Source: Thecamonas trahens ATCC 50062
Lineage: Eukaryota; Apusozoa; Apusomonadida; Apusomonadidae
DNA length: 64,000 bases
Direction: 5' to 3'
NCBI RefSeq assembly: GCF_000142905.1
Contig: NW_013657665.1
Coordinates: 200,164-264,163, forward strand
Part shown: positions 9,852 through 24,000 of the stretch, piece after piece
Position numbering within the stretch: the stretch's first letter is position 1
How the letters are laid out: every line of letters starts with the position of its first letter
Position numbers and translations under genes: made by a program
Notes under the pieces: model-generated
Seen by the model: the letters and a program-made list of their open reading frames with translations, nothing else
The model's database searches: none
Told to the model about the DNA's origin: nothing

Positions 9852-10179
9852 GTGAACACAGTCTTGGACCGGCCTTCCCCCACCGCCCTTAGCCATCACC
9901 CCACCATGCAAGGGCCAGACAACGTAGATCAAACCCCTTTGAAGCAATCGAACCAATGGCTAACCATGATTCACTCTTTCCTGTCATGGCCCATCTTGCC
10001 GCCTCCTTGCCCTCGTGATCACACGTGGGGAGGGAGGGGGGGGGGGGGAGAGGAGGCACACTCCAGCGAAACCACGAGACCGACGAGACCACGAGACAAC
10101 CACCAAGAGAAGGAGGAGGAGGAGGGAGCAAAGTCCAGCACCCAACTCTGTGGCCAGGCCACTCCACATCTCCACCACC
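9852..10179. other. Intergenic, no gene seen
   Basis: Holds the 3' flank of NDUFS7 and the leader of the phosphatase gene. A G run of 12 lies near 10038, and a purine-rich stretch near 10070-10130. The last 30 bases before the ATG at 10180 are CA/CT-rich. Confidence 0.5.
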
Positions 10180-12073
10180 ATGAGCTCATCCGAGCGTACG
10201 TACCCCCCTCGACATAGTTGGCATTGATGTACGCCTCAGCTTGCATGGCCTCCAGCTCGGCCAGCGAGGTTTGCGGAAAGTCCGAACCTGGTGGCGGAGT
10301 CATCGCCATGTGCGCCGGCGAGGGAATGGGAAGGCCGGGCAGTCCGAGCTTGACGTTGGTCATTTCCACTGGAATGATGTCCAGATATCTATTCTTGAAC
10401 AGAATGGGCTTGGTTAGCTTGACCAGAGGCCGCTTCTCCTTCCGCTCCAGCTTGGCCAAGTGTTCGTACTCCTTGATAAATCCGATGCCACTCCCATGTG
10501 CCGTCATGTGCTTCTTGTACTTGGCAAACTGTGCGCGGACAAAGTGCAGCCGCTGCCAGAGCAGTGCCTCTGAGCCAGCAGCCTCCACCAGTCCCGCCAG
10601 TTCCAGCACTCCGTCATCAGTCCCTATCCCTCACATCCAAGCATAAGTACATACATGAGAGTATACGGTGAGTTGTAGTTGTAGTTGTAGTTGTAGTTGT
10701 AGTTGTAGTTGGGGGGGGGGGGACTACAACTACAACTCACCGTATACTCTCATGTATGTACTTATGCTTGGATGTGAGGGATAGGGACTGATGACGGAGT
10801 GCTGGAACTGGCGGGACTGGTGGAGGCTGCTGGCTCAGAGGCACTGCTCTGGCAGCGGCTGCACTTTGTCCGCGCACAGTTTGCCAAGTACAAGAAGCAC
10901 ATGACGGCACATGGGAGTGGCATCGGATTTATCAAGGAGTACGAACACTTGGCCAAGCTGGAGCGGAAGGAGAAGCGGCCTCTGGTCAAGCTAACCAAGC
11001 CCATTCTGTTCAAGAATAGATATCTGGACATCATTCCAGTGGAAATGACCAACGTCAAGCTCGGACTGCCCGGCCTTCCCATTCCCTCGCCGGCGCACAT
11101 GGCGATGACTCCGCCACCAGGTTCGGACTTTCCGCAAACCTCGCTGGCCGAGCTGGAGGCCATGCAAGCTGAGGCGTACATCAATGCCAACTATGTCGAG
11201 CTGTGGACCGAGCTGACGTACGTGGCGGCGCAGGGCCCACTGCCCAACACCGTGCTCGACTTTTGGAAGATGGTATGGCAGCAAGACTCAGCCATGATTG
11301 TCATGCTCACCAATCTCATCGAGCGCGGCATCGAAAAGTGCCATCGGTACTGGCCGTCATCCTCCAACGACCGCTCGGGCTCGCTCGCCCTCCCCGCCCG
11401 CGACAACGACGAAGAGGCGGCGCTGTATGCCGTCGACGTCGGCCCGTTTGTGGTTGAGCTCCTCTCGCAAGAAGCCTCCCAAGACTACACCCTCCGCCGA
11501 CTGCGCATGACGCACATCGAGTCGGGCGTGGTCAAGCCGGTCCTCCAGGCCCATTACACCGCCTGGCCCGACCAGGGCATCCCTGACCCGGAGCCGTTTG
11601 CTCGGTTCTGCAACGTCATCGACTCGAAGCTTGCGGCGCTCAAACCTGCGCCTCTTATTGTCCACTGCTCGGCTGGCGTGGGGCGCACAGGCGTTTTTGT
11701 TGCCTGCCACAACATCCTGCAGCACATGCGCAACTACCTTATCTCAGGCTCGTCCAAGATGGCCTTCCTCTTTGACGTCATGGGCACTGTCCGCCGCATG
11801 CGGCAGCACAGACCGTTTATGGTCCAGAACGCTGACCAGTATCGCTTCGTCTACCTCTATCTCTGTGCTCAGATCGAGGCCTTCTTTGACTCTGCTGCCG
11901 TCTCGGAGTTTCTGGCAACCGCACCGCCCGGTGCCTCGCTGCCTGTCGAGCAGGAGGAGACCGACGCGTCGTCATCACTTGCCGCCGACGATGAGACCGA
12001 CTATGTGTACGAAGATGACGACCTGGCCAGCGCTGTTGCCTATGTCACGGGCCCTTTTGCCCACAACGAGTAG
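10180..12073 (+). CDS. Classical protein tyrosine phosphatase
   Basis: Exon 1 is 10180-10195 (Met-Ser-Ser-Ser-Glu plus one base); the intron is 10196-10784 (GTACGT...GATAG); exon 2 is 10785-12073. The junction restores an Arg codon, giving 434 residues. The exon 2 frame has no ATG of its own upstream, which supports the short first exon. The catalytic domain (about residues 60-380) has the classical order: KNRY substrate-binding motif near residue 78, YINANY near residue 135, a WPD loop (general acid D268) and the signature HCSAGVGRTG with nucleophile C300. It hydrolyses phosphotyrosine in proteins. There is no signal peptide or membrane segment, so it is probably cytosolic. The last 50 residues are acidic and Ser-rich. 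The 5' part of exon 2 is also present inverted inside the intron (see repeat). Confidence 0.85.
10208..11200. repeat. Large inverted repeat, 478-bp arms with a 37-bp spacer
   Basis: Arm 10208-10685 is the reverse complement of 10723-11200. Both outer ends break abruptly at CTCGACATAG / CTATGTCGAG. The identical 142-residue translations at 10218-10646 (+) and 10762-11190 (-) show arm identity over at least 429 bp. The left arm lies wholly in the phosphatase intron; the right arm spans the intron end and the first 416 bp of exon 2. Either a true palindrome or a fold-back assembly artefact. Confidence 0.9.
10671..10722. repeat. GTAGTT hexamer tract ending in a 12-G run
   Basis: About six tandem copies of a GTAGTT/TTGTAG hexamer followed by twelve G, mostly in the loop of the inverted repeat. 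Confidence 0.85.
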
Positions 12074-12088
12074 CTGCTCTGTGCACAT

Positions 12089-15000
12089 TCATTCGGTAAA
12101 CGTAATCGTCATGGATGACGAGAGCGAGATAACATCGTCGGCTGGCGATGAAAACTGGTCGATGCGCGGCCGGCGCCGGCGTCTGGCCGACACAGTCTGT
12201 GACGACGCGACATCACCCACTACGACCTTGGCGCTGCCAGCCGCGACAGAGACCGAAAACGAGGTCTCATGCTGGCCTGTCGGCTCGTCGACTGGCCGCC
12301 GACGCAGGGTGGCGTGCAGCGGGGAGCTGGCGGCAAAGATGCCCGACTGCGACGAGGCCACAGAAAGCGTCTCTTCAAAGTCATGAGTCGGTTCGTCGCG
12401 CGGGCGGCGGCGCGGCTGCGTCGCCGGTACAAAAGCGGAAGCAAAACGAGCCACTGGGGCATGGGCATGGGGCACAACTACGGCCGCGTCCTGATGGACG
12501 CCCAAAATGCTTGCCTCGTCGGCAACAGCGCCGACGACGTCTGTGGCGTCGTCCACGACCGGGACATCGCGCGGACGGCGGAGTCGCGTCGTAGGCACGG
12601 TTACAGCACCAACAGCTTCAGTATGGGTGCGCGTTTCGGTAGTAGCAGCGACACAGGCAGGCTCAGTGAGCGAATCACTCACCTCGATGACGTCCGCGTC
12701 ACTGGCGGCCAATTCGTCGCGCGGCACACGGCGGCGCGCTGAGCGGCGGCGAGTGACGTTGGCTGACTGCAAATCGGCAAATCGACGGGATGTGCGCTGA
12801 GGGGCATCCGCCTCGATGAGAGGATCCAGTTCGGATTGGGACGGCAACGCCGCAGGGACGCCAACAGGCTCTGTCGCAGCGTCGACGGGAGCGTCGACTG
12901 CGACGATGTCCCGCGGCAGACGCCGCCCAGGGCGGGTTCGCCGCAGCGGGCGGGTTGGGAGTGAAGCTGGGTTCGGAGTCATCACCATCGGCGGTACGTG
13001 CGCCACATGAGCATGAGGAGACGGATGCAGCGTAGCCGGTGGGTACAAGTGCGGCGAAGCCGGCGCATGAAGGAGTGGCCCGTGAGCAAGCGGGTGGGTG
13101 GCGGCCAAAGGCGGAGCATGCACTGGCTTTCTCTGGCCGGCTTCCTGGTCTTTCAAGTGCCTGGACGAGGTTACCGGGGCAGGCTTCACAAACACCACGT
13201 CTGGAACCTCGAGGTACGCCTCTGGAATCTTTGCGGGCTCGTGGCGATGCCGGCGGAGACGCGACGGGCGTCGGGGGGGCGGTGTCAGGGGAGCAAACGT
13301 AGACTCTTCGTCAGATTCGCTCGCGACAACACAGTCGAGGTCAGCTGTCGAGCCTGGAAGGGCAGCACCATCAACGCCGTTGTTGCCATCAGAGAGCTCT
13401 GCATCGGCATGCGGTACACGGCGGCGGAAAGCCACAGATTCAGGCTGGTAGCAAGATGATTCGTCTGATACGGTCGACTCGGGAGAAAGGCGTCGCTGCG
13501 GACGGCGGAGAGCGACCGCATCAGTGGTGTAAAGTGACATCGAGCTGTCGTGATCATCACCAGTCAATCCTCGCGGAGACGACGGTGGCGGCTTGCGCGC
13601 GATGACATCCGAGCCGTAGTGCGACGCCTCGAACGGAGAGTCGGCCTCTGACTCGGTGTACGAGCTCGAACTTGAGTACAAACTCGACGACGAGGACGAC
13701 GCGGATGTAGGAGAAGAAGGGGACAACATCCGAGTAGGACGTGAACGGTAGGCAACGCTGTCCGTGCCAGCGTAAAAGGAGAGTTCAGACGTCGGAGACA
13801 ATGACGAGCGCGTCGACGACGAGCGCGGCTTGAATCCGGCGGCGTCCTTCGAGTAGGACGACGGCGATGGCTCGTGCCCCGACGACGAGCGCATGGATGA
13901 CGAGCGCGGCTTGAATCCGGCGGCGTCCTTAGAGTAGGACGACGGCGGTGGCTCGTGCTCCGACGACGAGTGCGTGGATGACGAGTGCGTGGATGACGAA
14001 CGCGGCTTGAATCCGGCGGCGTCCTTCGAGTAGGACGACGGCGATGGCTCGTGCCCCGACGACGAGCGCATGGATGACGAGCGCGGCTTGAATCCAGCGG
14101 CGTCCTTAGAGTAGGACGACGGCGATGGCTCGTGCCCCGACGACGAGCGCATGGATGACGAGCGCGGCTTGAATCCAGCGGCGTCCTTAGAGTAGGACGA
14201 CGGCGATGGCTCGTGCTCCGACGACGAGCGCGTGGATGACGAGCGCGTCGACGACGAGCGCGGCTTGAATCCAGCGGCGTCCTTAGAGTAGGACGACGGC
14301 GATGGCTCGTGCTCCGACGACGAGCGCGTGGATGACGAGCGCGGCTTGAATCCGGCGGCGTCCTTCGAGTAGGACGACGGCGATGGCTCGTGCTCCGACG
14401 ACGAGCGCATGGATGACGAGCGCGGCTTGAATCCAGCGGCGTCCTTAGAGTAGGACGACGGCGATGGCTCGTGCTCCGACGACGAGCGCGTGGATGACGA
14501 GCGCGTCGACGACGAGCGCGGCTTGAATCCGGCGGCGTCCTTCGAGTAGGACGACGGCGAAGGCTCGTGCTCCGACGACGAGCGCGTGGATGACGAGCGC
14601 GGCTTGAATCCGGCGGCGTCCTTCGAGTAGGACGACGGCGATGGCTCGTGCTCCGACGACGAGCGCATGGATGACGAGCGCGGCTTGAATCCAGCGGCGT
14701 CCTTAGAGTAGGACGACGGCGATGGCTCGTGCTCCGACGACGAGCGCGTGGATGACGAGCGCGTCGACGACGAGCGCGGCTTGAATCCGGCGGCGTCCTT
14801 CGAGTAGGACGACGGCTGCGACTCGGTCCCAGCAGCCCCGGAGCGGGAATGGAAGCCAGCAGCATCATTCGAGTAGGACGACGGCTGCGACTCGCCGGAG
14901 TAGCCCTTGAACCCGGCACCATCCGTAGAGTAGGACGACGGTCGCGACTCGCCAGACCGGCCCTTGAAGCCAGCAGCATCCGTAGAGTAGGACGACCGCT

Positions 15001-18000
15001 GCGACTCGTCGGAGTGGCCCTTGAACCCAGCACCATCGGTAGAGTAGGACGACGGCTGCGACTCGATCCCAGCAGTCCCGGAGCGGGCATGGAAGCCAGC
15101 ACCATCCGTAGAGTAGGACGACCGCTGCGACTCGTCGGAGTGACCCTTGAACCCGGTACCATCCGTAGAGTAGGACGACGGCTGCGACTCGCCAGACCGG
15201 CCCTTGAATCCGGTACCATCCGTAGAGTAGGACGACCGCTGCGACTCGGTCCCAGCAATCCCGGAGCGGGGATGGAAGCCAGCAGCATCCGTAGAGTAGG
15301 ACGACCGCTGCGACTCGTCGGAGTGGCCCTTGAACCCGGCACCGTCCGTAGAGTAGGACGACGGCTGCGACTCGCCAGACCGGCCCTTGAAGCCAGCGCC
15401 ATCCGTAGAGTATGAAGACGGCTGCGACTCGATCCCAGCAGCCCCGGACGGCCCTTGAACCCGGCACCATCCGTAGAGTAGGACGACTGTCGCGACTCGT
15501 CGGAGTGACCCTTGAATCCGGTACCATCCGTAGAGTAGGACGACGGCTGTGACTCGTCGGACCGGGCCTTGAAGCCAGCAGCATCCGTAGAGTAGGACGA
15601 CGGCTGCGACTCGGTCCCAGCAGCCCCGGAGCAGGGATGGAAGCCAGCAGCATCCGTAGAGTAGGACGACCGCTGCGACTCGTCGGAGTGGCCCTTGAAC
15701 CCGGCGCCATCGATAGAGTAGGACGACGGCTGCGACTCGCCGGAGTAGCCCTTGAACCCGGCACCATCCGTAGAGTAGGACGACGGTCGCGACTCNNNNN
15801 NNNNNNNNNNNNNNNNNNNNNNNNNNNNNNNNNNNNNNNNNNNNNNNNNNNNNNNNNNNNNNNNNNNNNNNNNNNNNNNNNNNNNNNNNNNNNNNTTGAA
15901 CCCGGCACCATCCGTAGAGTATGAAGACGGCTGCGACTCGATCCCAGCAGCCCCGGAGCGGGGATGGAAGCCAGCAGCATCCGTAGAGTAGGACGACGGC
16001 TGCGACTCGGTCCCAGCAGCCCCGGAGCAGGGATGGAAGCCAGCAGCATCCGTAGAGTAGGACGACCGCTGCGACTCGTCGGAGTGGCCCTTGAACCCGG
16101 CGCCATCGATAGAGTAGGACGACGGCTGCGACTCGCCGGACCGGGCCTTGAAGCCAGCACCATCCGTAGAGTAGGACGACGGCTGTGTCTCGCCAGACCG
16201 GCCCTTGAACCCGGTACCATCCGTAGAGTAGGACGACGGCTGCGACTCGGTCCCAGCAGCCCCGGAGCGGGGATGGAAGCCAGCAGCATCCGTAGAGTAG
16301 GACGACCGCTGCGACTCGTCGGAGTGGCCCTTGAACCCGGCGCCATCCGTAGAGTATGAAGACGGCTGCGACTCGATCCCAGCAGCCCCGGAGCGGGGAT
16401 GGAAGCCAGCAGCATCCGTAGAGTAGGACGACTGTCGCGACTCGTCGGAGTGACCCTTGAACCCGGCACCGTCCGTAGAGTAGGACGACGGTCGCGACTC
16501 GCCAGACCGGCCCTTGAAGCCAGCGCCATCCGTAGAGTAGGACGACGGCTGCGACTCGCCAGACCGACCCTTGAATCCGGTACCATCCGTAGAGTAGGAC
16601 GACGGCTGCGACTCGGTCCCAGCAATCCCGGAGCGGGGATGGAAGCCAGCAGCATCCGTAGAGTAGGACGACCGCTGCGACTCGTCGGAGTGACCCTTGA
16701 AGCCAGCGCCATCCGTAGAGTAGGACGACGGCTGCGACTCGCCAGACCGACCCTTGAACCCGGCGCCATCCGTAGAGTAGGACGACGGCTGCGACTCGCC
16801 GGACCGGCCCTTGAACCCGGCGCCATCGGTAGAGTATGAAGACGGCTGCGACTCGCCGGAGTAGCCCTTGAACCCGGCACCATCCGTAGAGTAGGACGAC
16901 GGCTGCGACTCAGTCCCAGCAATCCCGGAGCGGGGATGGAAGCCAGCAGCATCCGTAGAGTAGGACGACCGCTGCGACTCGTCGGAGTGACCCTTGAACC
17001 CGGTACCATCCGTAGAGTAGGACGACGGCTGCGACTCGATCCCAGCAGTCCCGGAGCGGGCATGGAAGCCAGCAGCATCCGTAGAGTAGGACGACGGTCG
17101 CGACTCGTCGGACCGGCCCTTGAACCCGGCACCATCCGTAGAGTAGGACGACGGCTGCGACTCGATCCCAGCAGTCCCGGAGCGGGCATGGAAGCCAGCA
17201 GCATCCGTAGAGTAGGACGACGGTCGCGACTCGTCGGACCGGCCCTTGAACCCGGCGCCATCCGTAGAGTAGGACGACGGCTGCGACTCGCCGGACCGGC
17301 CCTTGAACCCGGCGCCATCGGTAGAGTATGAAGACGGCTGCGACTCGCCGGAGTAGCCCTTGAACCCGGCACCATCCGTAGAGTAGGACGACGGCTGCGA
17401 CTCGGTCCCAGCAGCCCCGGAGCGGGAATGGAAGCCAGCAGCATCATTCGAGTAGGACGACCGCTGCGACTCGCCGGTGTGACCCTTGAACCCGGCACCA
17501 TCCGTAGAGTATGAAGACGGCTGCGACTCCCCAGACCGGCCCTTGAACCCGGTACCATCCGTAGAGTAGGACGACGGCTGCGACTCGCCAGACCGACCCT
17601 TGAACCCGGTACCATCCGTAGAGTAGGACGACGGCTGCGACTCGATCCCAGCAGTCCCGGAGCGGGCATGGAAGCCAGCAGCATCATTCGAGTAGGACGA
17701 CGGCTGCGACTCGCCAGACCGGCCCTTGAATCCGGTACCATCCGTAGAGTAGGACGACCGCTGCGACTCGGTCCCAGCAGTCCCGGAGCGGGCATGGAAG
17801 CCAGCAGCATCATTCGAGTAGGACGACGGCTGCGACTCGGTCCCAGCAATCCCGGAGCGGGATGGAAGCCAGCACCATCCGTAGAGTAGGACGACGGCTG
17901 CGACTCGCCGGACCAGGCCTTGAAGCCAGCACCATCCGTAGAGTAGGACGACGGCTGTGTCTCGCCAGACCGGCCCTTGAACCCGGCGCCATCCGCAGAG

Positions 18001-21000
18001 TAGGACGACGGCTGCGACTCGGTCCCAGCAATCCCGGAGCGGACATGGAAGCCAGCACCATCATTCGAGTAGGACGACGACTGCGACTCGTCGGAGTGAC
18101 CCTTGAACCCGGCGCCATCGGTAGAGTAGGACGACGGCTGCGACTCGATCCCAGCAGCCCCGGACCGGGCCTTGAACCCGGCACCATCCGTAGAGTAGGA
18201 CGACGGCTGCGACTCGCCGGACCGGGCCTTGAAGCCAGCACCATCCGTAGAGTAGGACGACGGCTGCGACTCCCCAGACCGGCCCTTGAACCCGGTACCA
18301 TCCGTAGAGTAGGACGACGGCTGCGACTCGCCAGACCGGCCCTTGAATCCGGTACCATCCGTAGAGTAGGACGACGGCTGCGACTCGGTCCCAGCAGTCC
18401 CGGAGCGGGCATGGAAGCCAGCAGCATCCATAGAGTAGGACGACGGTCGCGACTCGTCGGAGTGGCCCTTGAACCCGGCGCCATCGATAGAGTAGGACGA
18501 CGGCTGCGACTCGATCCCAGCAGTCCCGGAGCGGGCATGGAAGCCAGCAGCATCCGTAGAGTAGGACGACCGCTGCGACTCGTCGGAGTGACCCTTGAAC
18601 CCGGTACCATCCGTAGAGTAGGACGACGGCTGCGACTCGCCAGACCGGCCCTTGAACCCGGCGCCATCCGCAGAGTAGGACGACGGCTGCGACTCGCCGG
18701 AGTAGCCCTTGAACCCGGCACCATCCGTAGAGTAGGACGACGGCTGCGACTCGGTCCCAGCAGCCCCGGAGCGGGGATGGAAGCCAGCAGCATCCGTAGA
18801 GTAGGACGACGGCTGCGACTCGTCGGAGTGGCCCTTGAACCCGGCGCCATCGGTAGAGTATGAAGACGGCTGCGACTCGCCGGAGTAGCCCTTGAACCCG
18901 GCACCATCCGTAGAGTAGGACGACGGCTGCGACTCGGTCCCAGCAGCCCCGGAGCGGGGATGGAAGCCAGCAGCATCCGTAGAGTAGGACGACCGCTGCG
19001 ACTCGTCGGAGTGGCCCTTGAACCCAGCACCATCGGTAGAGTAGGACGACGGTCGCGACTCGCCAGACCGGCCCTTGAAGCCAGCGCCATCCGTAGAGTA
19101 GGACGACGGCTGCGACTCGCCAGACCGACCCTTGAATCCGGTACCATCCGTAGAGTAGGACGACGGCTGCGACTCGGTCCCAGCAATCCCGGAGCGGGGA
19201 TGGAAGCCAGCAGCATCCGTAGAGTAGGACGACGGCTGCGACTCGCCGGAGTGACCCTTGAACCCGGCACCATCCGTAGAGTAGGACGACGGTCGCGACT
19301 CGCCAGACCGGCCCTTGAAGCCAGCGCCATCCGTAGAGTAGGACGACGGCTGCGACTCGGTCCCAGCAATCCCGGAGCGCGCATGGAAGCCAGCAGCATC
19401 ATTCGAGTAGGACGACGGCTGCGACTCGCCGGAGTGACCCTTGAACCCGGTACCATCCGTAGAGTAGGACGACGGCTGCGACTCGGTCCCAGCAGCCCCG
19501 GAGCGGACATGGAAGCCAGCAGCATCCGTAGAGTAGGACGACGGCTGCGACTCGCCGGAGTGACCCTTGAACCCGGCACCATCCGTAGAGTAGGACGACG
19601 GTCGCGACTCGCCAGACCGGCCCTTGAAGCCAGCGCCATCCGTAGAGTAGGAAGACGGCTGTGTCTCGGTCCCATTAGTCCCGGAGCGAGCATGGAAGCC
19701 AGCAGCATCCGCCGAGTAGGACGACTGCGGCTGGAAGGGATGGATCAGAGTTCCAGCACCATCGCTGTGTTGTGACGGTGTTGTCAGAGCTGGGGCAACA
19801 CGTGCAACTGCATCGGTTCCGTACTCGGATAACGTCTCGACCGGGAGTAAATCAGAGCCAGACCTGGAATTCGAGTCAGACGAATAGGTCAGCTCGGAGA
19901 ACGCACCAAAGTCGACACTGTAGCTTGAGCTATATCCTTCGCTGCTCGCTTCGTCAAGACATGAGCCGTCAGTGACGTATGTCGAGTGTGAGAATGACAT
20001 GACGGTGGGCTGGCTGGGCTTGGCAAATACAGCTCCATCCGTCGAGTACGACGACGGCTGAACGGCAACCTCAGACGACTCGCTCGGCTTGGCAAACCCA
20101 GCCTGGTCGGTCGAGTACGACGACGACGCGGCAGCCTCAGACGACTCGCTCGGCTTGGCGAACCCAGTCTGGTCGGTCGAGTACGACGATGGTGCCGACA
20201 TGGTCGATGCCGCTGTCTTGGCCTGGAAACCGGCGTGGTCACCCGAGTATGACGACGGTGCGGCGGAGCTGGTGCTCATCGGCACAAACCCAGCCTGGTC
20301 GGTCGAGTACGACGACGACGCGGCAGCCTCAGACGACTCGCTCGGCTTGGCAAACCCAGCCTGGTCGGTCGAGTACGACGATGGTGCCGACATGGTCGAT
20401 GCCGCTGTCTTGGCCTGGAAACCGGCGTGGTCACCCGAGTATGACGACGGTGCGGCGGAGCTGGTGCTCATCGGCACAAACCCAGCCTGGTCGGTCGAGT
20501 ACGACGACGACGCGGCAGCCTCAGACGACTCGCTCGGCTTGGCAAACCCAGCCTGGTCGGTCGAGTATGACGACGACGCGGCAGCCTCAGATGCCTCGCT
20601 CGGCTTGGCGAACCCAGTGTGGTCGGTCGAGTACGACGACGGCGCGGCAGCCTCGGACGACTCGCTCGGCTTGGCAAACCCAGCTTGGTCGGTCGAGTAC
20701 GACGACGACGCGGCAGCCTCAGACGACTCGCTCGGCTTGGCAAACCCAGCCTGGTCGGTCGAGTATGACGACGACGCGGCAGCCTCAGATGCCTCGCTCG
20801 GCTTGGCAAACCCAGTCTGGTCGGTCGAGTACGACGATGGTGCCGACATGGTCGATGCCGCTGTCTTGGCCTGGAAGCCGGCGTAATCGCCTGAGTACGA
20901 CGACGGTGCAGCGGAGCTGGCGCTCATCGGCACAAATCCAGCCTGGTCGGTCGAGTATGACGACGGCTCAATGGCAGCCTCAGACGACTCGCTCGGCTTG

Positions 21001-24000
21001 GCGAACCCAGCCGGGTCGGTCGAGTACGACGATGGTGCCGACACTGTCGATGCCGCTGTCTTGGCCTGGAAACCAGCATAGTCGCCCGAGTACGACGACG
21101 GTGCAGCGGAGCTGGTGCTCATCGGCACAAACCCAGCCTGGTCGGTCGAGTGCGACGATGGCACCGACGCTGTCGATGCCGCTGTCTTGGCCTGGAAACC
21201 AGCGTAATCGCCCGAGTACGACGACGGCGTGGCAGCCTCGGACGACTCGCTCGGCTGGACAAACCCAGCCTGGTCGGTCGAGTACGACGACGGCGCCGAC
21301 GCTGTCGATGCCGCTGTCTTGGCGTGAAAGCCAGTATGGTCACCTGAGTAGGACGACGGCGCCGACGTGGTCGATACCGTCGTCTTGACCTGGAAGCCGG
21401 CGTAGTCGCCCGAGTACGACGACGGTGCAGCGGAGCTGGTGCTCATCGGTACGAACCCAGCCTGTTCGGTCGAGTACGACGATGGCGCGGCAGCCTCGGA
21501 CGCCTCGCTCGGCTTGGCGAACCCAGCCTGGTCGGTCGAGTATGACGACGACGCCGACACTGTCGATGCCGCCGTCTTGGCCTGGAAACCGGCGTAGTCG
21601 CCCGAGTACGACGACGGTGCAGCGGAGCTGGTGCTCATCGGCACAAACCCAGCCTGGTCGGTCGAGTGCGACGATGGCACCGACGCTGTCGATGCCGCTG
21701 TCTTGGCCTGGAAACCAGCGTAATCGCCCGAGTACGACGACGGCGTGGCAGCCTCGGACGACTCGCTCGGCTGGACAAACCCAGCCTGGTCGGTCGAGTA
21801 CGACGATGGTGCCGACATGGTCGATGCCGCTGTCTTGGCCTGGAAACCGGCGTGGTCACCCGAGTACGACGACGATGCAGCGGAGCTGGTGCTCATCGGC
21901 ACAAACCCAGCCTGGTCGGTCGAGTACGACGACGGCGCCGACGCTGTCGATGCTGCTGTCTTGGCCTGGAAACCAGCATAGTCGCCCGAGTACGACGACG
22001 GTGCAGCGGAGCTGGTGCTCATCGGCACAAACCCAGCCTGGTCGGTCGAGTGCGACGATGGCACCGACGCTGTCGATGCCGCTGTCTTGGCCTGGAAACC
22101 AGCGTAATCGCCCGAGTACGACGACGGCGTGGCAGCCTCGGACGACTCGCTCGGCTGGACAAACCCAGCCTGGTCGGTCGAGTACGACGACGGCGCCGAC
22201 GCTGTCGATGCCGCTGTCTTGGCGTGAAAGCCAGTATGGTCACCTGAGTAGGACGACGGCGCCGACGTGGTCGATACCGTCGTCTTGACCTGGAAGCCGG
22301 CGTAGTCGCCCGAGTACGACGACGGTGCAGCGGAGCTGGTGCTCATCGGTACGAACCCAGCCTGTTCGGTCGAGTACGACGATGGCACGGCAGCCTCGGA
22401 CGCCTCGCTCGGCTTGGCGAACCCAGCCTGGTCGGTCGAGTATGACGACGACGCCGACACTGTCGATGCCGCCGTCTTGGCCTGGAAACCGGCGTAGTCG
22501 CCCGAGTACGACGACGGTGCAGCGGAGCTGGTGCTCATCGGCACAAACCCAGCCTGGTCGGTCGAGTGCGACGATGGCACCGACGCTGTCGATGCCGCTG
22601 TCTTGGCCTGGAAACCAGCGTAATCGCCCGAGTACGACGACGGCGTGGCAGCCTCGGACGACTCGCTCGGCTGGACAAACCCAGCCTGGTCGGTCGAGTA
22701 CGACGATGGTGCCGACATGGTCGATGCTGCTGTCTTGGCCTGGAAACCAGCATAGTCGCCCGAGTACGACGACGGTGCAGCGGAGCTGGTGCTCATCGGC
22801 ACAAACCCAGCCTGGTCGGTCGAGTGCGACGATGGCAGCGACGCTGTCGATGCCGCTGTCTTGGCCTGAAAACCGGCATAGTCGCCAGAGTACGACGACG
22901 ATGCACCTGACCCCATGTCCTTCGCCTGGAATCCGGTAGCATCTGTGTCGTAGCTGCTGGACTTCGCTGCAAGTCGCTCCTGCGCTGCTTGGAGTGCTAA
23001 CGCAATCGAAGCCTCGGCCTCCGCTGCCACAAGCGCCTCCGCGTCAGCCTTCATATCCTCAAGGTCATCCACGTTGTCCTCGAGAGCCGCCACGAGCTTG
23101 GCGTTGTCGTCAAACACCTCCCCCATGCCTTGTGCCAGTCGAGTCACCTTCGACTTGACTCCTGCCAGTGAAGCGATCACTCCCGCGCGTCCAATCATAT
23201 TCGACGTCGCCGCCGGCCCGTGGCCACGCCGTGCCACCACATCTGTCCCGTAATCAGATGAGATGGGAGGTGCGGTGCCGCGCTCGGTTACCCCGGCCAT
23301 AGCATATCCGGGCTCCTGGTCAGACCCATCAGTGCCAAGGATCTCACTCATGTCGCGACCAGTAAAGTGGCCAACGTCATCCGAGTCAGCTCTAGTCATC
23401 ATCATCTCCGCATCATGGACATTGGTGGTGATGTCGTGCACTTTGCTGGCCACAGCCTGTGACGAGCCATGCATCGCAGCCTCCATCCCGCGCACATGGT
23501 TGTCCACCAGCTGAAGATACCCCAGTACATCTGCCTCATCCGAAAACGTGGGTGTCTCTCCAACCTTGACACACTCCGACGAAGGTTCGCATGCAGGTTG
23601 ACGCGGCGGCGCCTTGATGACAACTGCATCGGTACCATAATTAGACGTGGCCGACCGCTCATCACGATCTGAGCTGGCGGCCAGCACCATGTCCACCGAC
23701 GTCAACGATAGCGCCGACACTGTCGATACCCCTGTCTTGGCCTGGAAACCGGCGTGGTCACCCGAGTACGACGACGGTGGAGCGGAGCTGGTGCTCATCG
23801 GCACAAACCCAGCCTGGTCGGTCGAGTATGACGACGGCTCAATGGCAGCCTCGGACGACTCGCTCGGCTTGGCAAACCCAGCCTGGTCGGTCGAGTACAA
23901 CGATGGCGACGACACTGTCGATGCCGTCGTTTTGGCCTGGAAACCGGCGTGGTCACCCGAGTACGACGACGGTGGAGCGGAGCTGGTGCTCATCGGCACA

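Noticed and set aside
10019-10609. Minus-strand phosphatase-like frame
   Set aside because: It is the left arm of the inverted repeat: an N-terminal fragment without the catalytic loop, lying in the phosphatase intron. Not called as a separate pseudogene because it may be an assembly artefact.
13564-15402. Minus-strand RPTLRM-type Arg/Thr-rich open frame (also 17810-19708)
   Set aside because: Frame-shifted reading of block C/D repeats. The Y-S-x-D frame is the one continuous with unique sequence on both sides after restoring two single bases.
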